Assembly: GCF_025210435.1 (NCBI RefSeq)
Contig: NZ_JAOART010000094.1
Coordinates: forward strand, 29,848-93,847
DNA from: Anaeromicrobium sp.
Lineage (GTDB): Bacteria; Bacillota; Clostridia; Peptostreptococcales; Thermotaleaceae
Reading direction: 5' to 3'
Length of the DNA stretch: 64,000 bases
In this document: positions 57,870 to 64,000 of the stretch, in pieces
Numbering within the stretch: the stretch's first letter is position 1
Layout of the letters: every line of letters begins with the position of its first letter
Notes under the pieces: model-generated
What the model saw: only the letters and a program-made list of their open reading frames with translations
The model's database searches: none
What the model was told of the DNA's origin: nothing
Position numbers and translations under genes: made by a program

Positions 57870-57898
57870 ATATTACATGATTCTGTATAATATGTCAA
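57870..57898 (-). promoter_or_regulatory. Promoter of the B12-controlled surface operon
   Basis: Minus-strand TTGACA (57893-57898) and TAATAT (57870-57875) with 17-bp spacing. It lies just after the terminator of the upstream gene and about 190 bp before riboswitch 1, leaving an AT-rich leader of about 180 nt with no recognisable gene. Confidence 0.75.
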
Positions 57899-57907
57899 TT
57901 TTTTCAT

Positions 57908-57953
57908 AAAAACAGAAAAATCCCTAGGATTTCCCCAGAAATTTTTCTGTTTG
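57908..57953 (-). terminator. Terminator of the 1824-residue protein gene
   Basis: AAACAGAAAAAT / ATTTTTCTGTTT encloses a short loop and is followed by TTTTTATG on the minus strand, two bases after the stop codon. Confidence 0.82.
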
Positions 57954-57954
57954 C

Positions 57955-60900
57955 TTATTTAATTAATTCATATACCTTATAAAGAATCACTGCGGCTTGT
58001 GCTCTATTTGCATTTTCTTTTGGTGCAAATATACTTTCTCCCATACCACTTATAATATTTTCTTTAACGCATAGACTTACAGAATCCTTTGCCCATAATG
58101 ATATACTTTCAGTGTCTTTAAATACATTAAGGTTATTTAGACTTTCCTTTGTATATTCTTTTTTCTCAAGAACCTTTGCAACAATTACTGTCATTTCTTC
58201 CCTTGTAATATTTCCATTAGGATCAAATATATTGTTGCTTCTGCCACTAATTAGACCCTTATTATGTGCTGCAACTACATAATTGTAATACCAAGCCTCT
58301 TTAGCTACATCTTCAAATGGTACCTTCATATTTTCAGTAGAATATGCCATCATCTTTGTTACTAATGTGGCAAATTCTGCCCTTGTAATATTTGCAGCAG
58401 GATCAAATTTTTTGTCTGTACGACCATTTATAACCCCTTCAGAAGCCATAGTCTCAATGGCTTCCTTTGCCCAAGGGTAGTCTTTAAGATCAGTAAATAC
58501 CTTTTTAGTTAATTTATCCACTTGTTTGACAAAGTATTTACTAAAGTGAATTGTTTTAAATATTATCGTTTTTGTTACAGGGTCATATTCTCCTCCAACT
58601 TTTTCTATCATTCCATTGTCATTTAAGAAAAATACCTTTACTTCTTTTTCCTCTTTTACTTTTTCTTCATATGGAATCCTAATTTCTATTGGGTCTTCAA
58701 ATTTAGATACTTTTTCTTGTCCAACTCTTGCATTTAAATCTACTATTGGACTACCTTCTGGGATTTTATATCTTGCAAGGGCAGATAGGTCATTTCTATC
58801 TATTTTTTTTGCACTAAGAGATATTTCTTTATCATTTCCTTTGTCTCCAAAAGTTTTCAGTGTAACATTAAACTCTGCTACCTCTGTTTTAATTGATAAT
58901 TTTTTAATTCTATTTTCTCTTAAAGTTTCCATCATATTTGAAGGTAGATTTGTTTCTATTTCTTCTTTGCCCGCATCAACTACTTCTATTGTTAATTTTC
59001 TTTCAAATTCTTCATCACTTTCAATATTATTATTCTTTAGCTTTTCTTTCATATCTTTTATTGTATTTACTGCTATTTTTCCTAAATCTTTTACCTTATT
59101 TCTATCAATTTTTGCAATTACTTTCTTTTCATCTACCTTTAATTGATCTTTTTCAATTTTTTGCTTACTAGCCTTTTCTACTGCTTTTCGCGCCGTCTGT
59201 ACTGCTTTTTCTTTTATTTCTTTACAGTTTTCTTTTCCTAATTTCTTTATTAGGCTTCTTGCAGATTCAATAACATCTCCTGCAATTTCACCTACTTCTT
59301 TACCCTTGATTTTATCCATTACTTTAAGGGTTATTTCCATATTTTCTACTATAGTTTCACTAACCTGCTTTTTATCACTATCTTTCTTTAATTTCTCAAC
59401 GGCTTTTTCTAGTGTCTTTACTACATTTATATTTTCAATTGCTAAATCCTTTGCTCCTTCTTCTGTCTTAATTTTATCTATAGCCTTCTTTATTACTTGG
59501 GATATATTTTTCACACATTTTACAAAGTCTTTAGCATCCTTTTCTGAATTGATTTTTTGTGCCTTTTCATTCAATTTAGAAGATACATCTTTTATTGCCT
59601 TTGTAAGATCCTTTTCACTTGCATTTTTATTATTTAAAATATTTTTTACTGCATCAATTTGATTTTGTACTTTATCTTCTGTTGCATACTTTGATCTATC
59701 TGTATTTCTTGAATCTGTCTTATAGTCTGATGTGTAAAACCAGTGTATATTTTCTCCACCCTTTAGTTTATAACTGTCTACTCCTGTTTGTATGTTTTTA
59801 CCATTCACATGAATCATCCATCCACTGTTTATACCTTTATCAAAGGTACTCTGACCATCTATACTATCTACAAATCCATCGGGTTTTACATTGTAAGATT
59901 TACCATTTTCATCAAGTATTCTCTTTGTCACATCCCATAGGCTTTCACCTTTTTTAATTTCTACTTCCTGTTCTGATATAATGATCCCTTTATATCCTTC
60001 TATGAAAATAGTTACCTTATCTCCTTCTTCTATTCCATTATTATCTATATCCCCCTCTTTTAGTGGTATAAATAATTTATCATATCCTTCACTACTTATT
60101 TTAGCTCCCGTATACATGGACTCTTTCTTATGCAAATCAGCTAAAGCTGCGAAAACCTGTTCTGTAGCTAAATCATTTCCGAAAGTATCTCCACTTTTAT
60201 ACTTAAATAAGGAATTTAACATTGTTTTTCCACCAACACTCCATTTACTTACTAATGGATTTTCTCCCACTGATACAAGTCCCTGTATTACCGTTGCAAG
60301 GGTATTAACATTTTTATTCATTATATTTTGCTTTTCATTAGAAAGCTTTTCTACTGCTTTATCGATACATTTGTTTACACCTACTATATCTTTATGCTTA
60401 TAAAGTCCTTTCATAGACATGGCTAGTGTGTCTATATCCTTATATGGTCCAAAAGTTCCATCATCATTTTGATAGTTCATCAATGCTTTTACTGCATCTT
60501 CTACTCTATAATCTGCCTTTGCCCTATCTAGTGCAATAATACTAATAGCAGATACAGTTGGATAATCATCATATTTTCCTAATATAAACTTCCCATCTTT
60601 AGTTTGTAATTGGACTAATCCATCAACAAAATCTTTTCCTTTATAATCCCTTGGATTTTCTCCTAAAGCTATTAAACCAAGTATAGCATTCGCATATTCT
60701 GAAGCAGTTTTTGGAACAGCTACTATTTTATGTTTTTCTTGTATTGTTTTTAAATCCTCTACTAACTCATTACTCGTATGCCTATAACTTAAAGTTTCTG
60801 TAATATCAAATTCCTTGTGATTTTTATAATACTTTCTCAAATTATTTACAGTATTCTCTATAACTTGTTTGTTAGATACATTCTTTTGAATAGTCAATTG

Positions 60901-63429
60901 TAAAGATTCATTTAAATGACTAACCCCTTCAACTTGTGCAGTAATTGTGACTACCCCTTCTTTTATAGTCTTAACTACTCCTGTATTTTCATCTACTGTT
61001 GCAACTTCTTTATTACTTGTATACCACTTTATGGATTTTCCTTTTAATTCCTCGGCTCCATCAAATACCTTTGCCTCAAGCTTTATTGTATCTCCTACTG
61101 GAAATAAATCTGAAGTTTCTAATATTTTTATACTTCCCACGTTGAAATTTTGTGTACACCTTATTAATTCAACAAATTTCCCATCTTTATCTTTTTTATA
61201 TATCTTTCCTATATATTTTCCTAAAGGTACATCAATATATGCTTCCCCATTAGAATCTGTAGTATAAGTTTTATCATTAATTTCAAGAGTTGCCCCTTCT
61301 ACATTTTTAATATTATCTTTGATAGTTGTCTTTACTATAATTTTTTTATTATTTCCATCGTTTTTGTATTCTAATACAGGAAGTGTTGTTCCTTTAATTA
61401 CATGGAATAATACTTCATCTAAATCATGAATCTTAAGAATAGTTACACCTTCAGAGGCTGCTTTTGTTTCTCCATTTTTAGCTATATATATTCCCCAATA
61501 GGCTTTATCCTTATCCCAATTAGGCTCTACCCCTAGTATGGATTTTATCATTCCACCTTCAATTTTTATAGCTTTTTCTCCTACACCAGTTTCTAATAGG
61601 TCTAATGCAGTCTTTTCACCTGTAACCGGCAAATCCTTTTCGTATAAAGTCTTATCTGTTCCTTCTATTCTTAGTTTTATTCTTTTAAATTGTTTTTTTA
61701 CTATTATTTTGCATACATCTACAAAACCGCCATCTTCTGTTGTCATAGTAATGGTAGCTTCTCCAGGATTAACACCTATAACATATCCATCCTTAATGGT
61801 TGCTACTGATTCATTGTTACTCTTCCAAGATACATTTTTATTTGGTGCATTTTCAGGATAATAATTGATTTCTAATTTTGTTTTTTCTCCTACATGCATT
61901 GCTTTTTTGTAATCCTTCAAGCTAGCACTAGTCATTGCATCCACATCTAATTTTGACACCTTAATGGTACAACTATCAGTAAAGCCTCCATCTTCTGTTT
62001 CAACAGTAATAACTGCTTGCCCTTCACTAACACCTCTAACTGTTCCGGTAACATCTACTGTTGCAATATTGTTTTTATTTGATTTCCATATTAGCTTTCT
62101 ATTTGTTGCATTTGCTGGTTTTACTTTTCCACTTAATTTAGCTTCTCTTCCAACATAAAGTTCTAAACTTTTTTGTTCTAATTCAATACCTGTAACACTT
62201 TCTTGTGATCCTGATTCTTCTTTTACTTTTAAAGTAGTATAATAAGTCTGCTTGTCAACAGTTACTTGCTCAATATATATACCCTTTTCTTTAGTACTAG
62301 CTTTAGATCCCCACTGAGCTGATTTTTTTACTTCAGCTCCGTTTGACTGAATCAAAATAACTTCTGTAGGTAGTTTTTCTCCCACAATTACTTCTACATC
62401 TTTCACCTTTACAGATTTTACTCCTGATGAATTCTCTGGTGCAATATCTACTATTCCTCTAACTTCTGTTGATAATTCACCGAAAGTTCCATTTAACTCT
62501 CTATATGCTGTAGAAATCTTTACAAAATCTATTCCATCTAAATTGATATGCTTTCCATCTTCATCTACTGCCCAGTCAATATCAATAGATCCACCACCAT
62601 AACCCTCTACTTCTGGTGTATATGGATTATCTGGATTTTTCGTATAATCGGAAAGTCCACCTTTTATTCCCTTTACATCAGCATATCCATATGCAGGATT
62701 TTTGTCATTTATCTTTATACATTTAACAGTATATTTTTCTTGTGGAATAAATGAAAAATCCTCACCTTTTGGATAATGTATTTTATCAGGTGCTTTACCA
62801 CTTGCTCCTTGATTATCCTCCCATTTTACTTGAGTATCATTATAATAAGTTATTTCATAATCTTTAATGGTATCTTTGTCATAATAGGCAGAACCTGCTA
62901 TATCATACCAAGTATCATCTGCTTTCCCATTGCCATTTTCATCTTTCATGACTGCTATTGCTCCTGGTTCACCATATCCAAAGAAAGCATTTCCCAATAC
63001 ATTAAAATCTACCCCATATGGATTCTTTTGATCATTTTTTATGGTATGATCAAATCCGTATACTACATATCCTCCTAAGGCACCTAAAGAAACCATTTTA
63101 GTACTATAACTATCTGTTTCTATATTTTTTAGAATTTCCTTTGCTTTTTTAATACTTCCATACCCACCACTATACGCATATTGACCTGGTGCAGGCATAA
63201 ATTCTATTAATTTAGTTTGACAGCTGTATACAGCTTCACTTACAACTTCTTCTTTTTCTTCTAATAAATATTTATCTGATGATTCACTCTCAGACTTACC
63301 ATATACAGAATTACCTACAGTTTCTTCTGCATTTACAGTAATTGGTCCAAATGAACCAAATCCTACTGTAGTAAATAACATTGTAAAAATAATAAGTAAA
63401 GATAAAAGCTTATTCCATTTCGTATTCAT
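57955..63429 (-). CDS. S-layer-anchored multidomain protein: B12-locus-type N-terminal domain, toroid, two DUF4430 domains, SLH
   Basis: An 1824-residue exported protein. The chosen ATG at 63429 follows GAGGAG by 7 nt and gives a proper signal peptide (to about VNA-34); the ORF extension to 63483 lacks such a site. Order: a domain with FMPAPGQY, VMKDENGNGKADDTWY and NPDNPYTPEVEGYGGG (about 65-335); two Big_2 (about 410-577); DUF4430 (about 580-683); an Ig-like and a Big_2 domain (about 686-843); one toroid (about 846-1120); DUF4430 (about 1136-1236) with SGWMIHVNGKNIQ; helical stalk and beta region; three SLH (about 1642-1824). It forms its own transcription unit under riboswitch 2. I infer a corrinoid-capturing wall protein. 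Confidence 0.88.
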   Translation of the reverse strand: MNTKWNKLLSLLIIFTMLFTTVGFGSFGPITVNAEETVGNSVYGKSESESSDKYLLEEKEEVVSEAVYSCQTKLIEFMPAPGQYAYSGGYGSIKKAKEILKNIETDSYSTKMVSLGALGGYVVYGFDHTIKNDQKNPYGVDFNVLGNAFFGYGEPGAIAVMKDENGNGKADDTWYDIAGSAYYDKDTIKDYEITYYNDTQVKWEDNQGASGKAPDKIHYPKGEDFSFIPQEKYTVKCIKINDKNPAYGYADVKGIKGGLSDYTKNPDNPYTPEVEGYGGGSIDIDWAVDEDGKHINLDGIDFVKISTAYRELNGTFGELSTEVRGIVDIAPENSSGVKSVKVKDVEVIVGEKLPTEVILIQSNGAEVKKSAQWGSKASTKEKGIYIEQVTVDKQTYYTTLKVKEESGSQESVTGIELEQKSLELYVGREAKLSGKVKPANATNRKLIWKSNKNNIATVDVTGTVRGVSEGQAVITVETEDGGFTDSCTIKVSKLDVDAMTSASLKDYKKAMHVGEKTKLEINYYPENAPNKNVSWKSNNESVATIKDGYVIGVNPGEATITMTTEDGGFVDVCKIIVKKQFKRIKLRIEGTDKTLYEKDLPVTGEKTALDLLETGVGEKAIKIEGGMIKSILGVEPNWDKDKAYWGIYIAKNGETKAASEGVTILKIHDLDEVLFHVIKGTTLPVLEYKNDGNNKKIIVKTTIKDNIKNVEGATLEINDKTYTTDSNGEAYIDVPLGKYIGKIYKKDKDGKFVELIRCTQNFNVGSIKILETSDLFPVGDTIKLEAKVFDGAEELKGKSIKWYTSNKEVATVDENTGVVKTIKEGVVTITAQVEGVSHLNESLQLTIQKNVSNKQVIENTVNNLRKYYKNHKEFDITETLSYRHTSNELVEDLKTIQEKHKIVAVPKTASEYANAILGLIALGENPRDYKGKDFVDGLVQLQTKDGKFILGKYDDYPTVSAISIIALDRAKADYRVEDAVKALMNYQNDDGTFGPYKDIDTLAMSMKGLYKHKDIVGVNKCIDKAVEKLSNEKQNIMNKNVNTLATVIQGLVSVGENPLVSKWSVGGKTMLNSLFKYKSGDTFGNDLATEQVFAALADLHKKESMYTGAKISSEGYDKLFIPLKEGDIDNNGIEEGDKVTIFIEGYKGIIISEQEVEIKKGESLWDVTKRILDENGKSYNVKPDGFVDSIDGQSTFDKGINSGWMIHVNGKNIQTGVDSYKLKGGENIHWFYTSDYKTDSRNTDRSKYATEDKVQNQIDAVKNILNNKNASEKDLTKAIKDVSSKLNEKAQKINSEKDAKDFVKCVKNISQVIKKAIDKIKTEEGAKDLAIENINVVKTLEKAVEKLKKDSDKKQVSETIVENMEITLKVMDKIKGKEVGEIAGDVIESARSLIKKLGKENCKEIKEKAVQTARKAVEKASKQKIEKDQLKVDEKKVIAKIDRNKVKDLGKIAVNTIKDMKEKLKNNNIESDEEFERKLTIEVVDAGKEEIETNLPSNMMETLRENRIKKLSIKTEVAEFNVTLKTFGDKGNDKEISLSAKKIDRNDLSALARYKIPEGSPIVDLNARVGQEKVSKFEDPIEIRIPYEEKVKEEKEVKVFFLNDNGMIEKVGGEYDPVTKTIIFKTIHFSKYFVKQVDKLTKKVFTDLKDYPWAKEAIETMASEGVINGRTDKKFDPAANITRAEFATLVTKMMAYSTENMKVPFEDVAKEAWYYNYVVAAHNKGLISGRSNNIFDPNGNITREEMTVIVAKVLEKKEYTKESLNNLNVFKDTESISLWAKDSVSLCVKENIISGMGESIFAPKENANRAQAAVILYKVYELIK

Positions 63430-63524
63430 ATAAAGTCTCCTCTCTTTTGTGTCTATTTCATTATAGTATTCCTCTAATACCATTTTTATCTATTTACCCA
63501 CCCCCTTTTATTTGTTAAAAAATC

Positions 63525-63560
63525 GAAAAAACCTTGTCTTCTCATTGAAATCAAGGTTTT
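63525..63560 (-). terminator. Leader terminator, expression platform of cobalamin riboswitch 2
   Basis: Minus-strand AAAACCTTG pairs with CAAGGTTTT and is followed by TTCGATTTTTT. It lies between the riboswitch and the 1824-residue gene, matching the layout of the first riboswitch. Confidence 0.8.
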
Positions 63561-63655
63561 AGTTTGTTTTTCATAAAAACATTTATAATTTATTTATAAA
63601 GTAATCATTTAAACTACACTTTCCTTAACCCAAGAAGAATTTATGTGCAACAATT

Positions 63656-63809
63656 TAGGTAGGTCTCCTGACTTATGAATCATTACTTCCTTTCACCTTC
63701 CCAGTTTCCTAGTGGCATATTGAAAGGTCACTCCTCATTTACAGTGGCCGGACCGTTGGAGATTTTAACTCCATTCCCTTTTCATATTTGATTTAAATCA
63801 AATATCCTA
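63656..63809 (-). promoter_or_regulatory. Cobalamin riboswitch 2
   Basis: The minus-strand core GGTCCGGCCACTGTAA, GAGGAGTGACC, GCCACTAGGAAACTGGGAAGG and the B12 box GTCAGGAGACCTACC parallel riboswitch 1 almost base for base. The TAGG/CCTA terminal helix and the palindrome ATATTTGATTTAAATCAAATAT follow the same plan. It lies about 230 nt upstream of the 1824-residue gene. I could not find a convincing promoter between it and the group II intron end. Confidence 0.95.
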
Positions 63810-63861
63810 AATAGCTTATTATGAAATTGTAAACCCATAGTCCTATGTCTAATTTTCACTT

Positions 63862-64000
63862 GTAGAGTAAAATGGTGGATTTGATTTATTCTCTTCCACC
63901 ATCTCCTCATCAAACCGTACGTGAGGTTCTCCCTCATACGGCTTTCCGATGTTCTTCTTCCATCCGCATTACGAGTTTTGAACAATATATTTTAAGCCAA
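63862..64000 (-). mobile_element. Group II intron, 3' end (domains V and VI), continues beyond the window
   Basis: On the minus strand 63945-63912 folds as domain V: AAAGCCGTATGAGG, GNRA-type loop GAGA, then CCTCACGTACGGTTT with a two-base CG bulge and the AGC triad. Domain VI (about 63902-63872) is the hairpin ATGGTGGA / TCCACCAT. The sequence then runs into TTTTACTCTAC, a common 3' end, so the splice site is near 63862. The intron-encoded reverse transcriptase, if present, lies outside the window. Confidence 0.85.

Noticed and set aside
63430-63483. 18-codon N-terminal extension of the 1824-residue protein
   Set aside because: It would bury the signal peptide behind a charged leader; the internal ATG at 63429 has a better ribosome-binding site and a normal signal peptide.
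63782-63985. 67-codon minus-strand frame at the right edge
   Set aside because: It reads through group II intron domains V and VI and the start of riboswitch 2. The sequence is explained by RNA structure and the frame has no protein-like features.

Overview
The window is a low-GC chromosomal segment of an anaerobic, endospore-forming member of the Clostridia. It carries an alpha/beta-type small acid-soluble spore protein, YlbJ, a YteA-like DksA/TraR protein and S-layer-homology (SLH) surface proteins. Gene order in the left two thirds matches the Firmicutes core clusters around smc, rpmF, coaD, recG, prkC, priA and gmk. I would guess a Peptostreptococcales/Tissierellales-type lineage, but the sequence does not fix the genus. 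Almost everything lies on the minus strand; only tmcAL, ylbJ, rpmB and rqcH are on the plus strand.

Region 1 (1-43 kb) is housekeeping. From right to left on the minus strand, a FapR-controlled lipid operon (fapR-plsX-fabH-fabD-fabG-fabF) leads into rnc, a radical SAM gene, smc and ftsY (cut by the left edge). A sharp FapR operator overlaps the fapR promoter. acpP and an enoyl reductase are absent from this cluster. DUF177-rpmF and ackA follow, then divergent tmcAL and ylbJ, then rsmD-coaD-coiled-coil protein, the spore protein gene, recG, fakA-like, asp23, divergent rpmB, two tiny membrane proteins not previously called, thiN-rpe-rsgA-prkC-prpC-rsmB, YugP, DUF116, fmt-def-priA, rpoZ-gmk-remA-yicC, divergent rqcH, pyrR-rluD-lspA, a DksA/TraR protein and a DUF5665 protein. 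Palindromic repeats ending in AGGCATAT recur between these genes. Two long copies of 158 bp stand in opposite orientation.

Region 2 (43-64 kb) is the accessory part and the most interesting. Two cobalamin riboswitches (57526-57680 and 63656-63809), each followed by a terminator-like hairpin, precede two transcription units. The first unit has four genes: a 2738-residue secreted protein with five alpha/alpha-toroid domains, about ten Big_2-type Ig domains and a transcobalamin-C-terminal-like (DUF4430) domain; a papain-family protease; a single-toroid secreted protein; and a DUF4430-SLH anchor protein. The second unit is one 1824-residue protein with a distinct N-terminal domain, Big_2 domains, one toroid, two DUF4430 domains and three SLH repeats. 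In vertebrates an alpha6/alpha6 toroid plus this C-terminal beta domain makes intrinsic factor and transcobalamin. I therefore infer that this locus is a B12-repressed, S-layer-anchored corrinoid capture system with its own protease. Neither corrinoid binding nor the protease substrate is shown by the sequence.

The right edge holds the 3' end (domains V and VI) of a group II intron on the minus strand. It lies about 50 bp upstream of the second riboswitch and in the same sense. No rRNA, tRNA, CRISPR array, prophage or insertion-sequence transposase was recognised.
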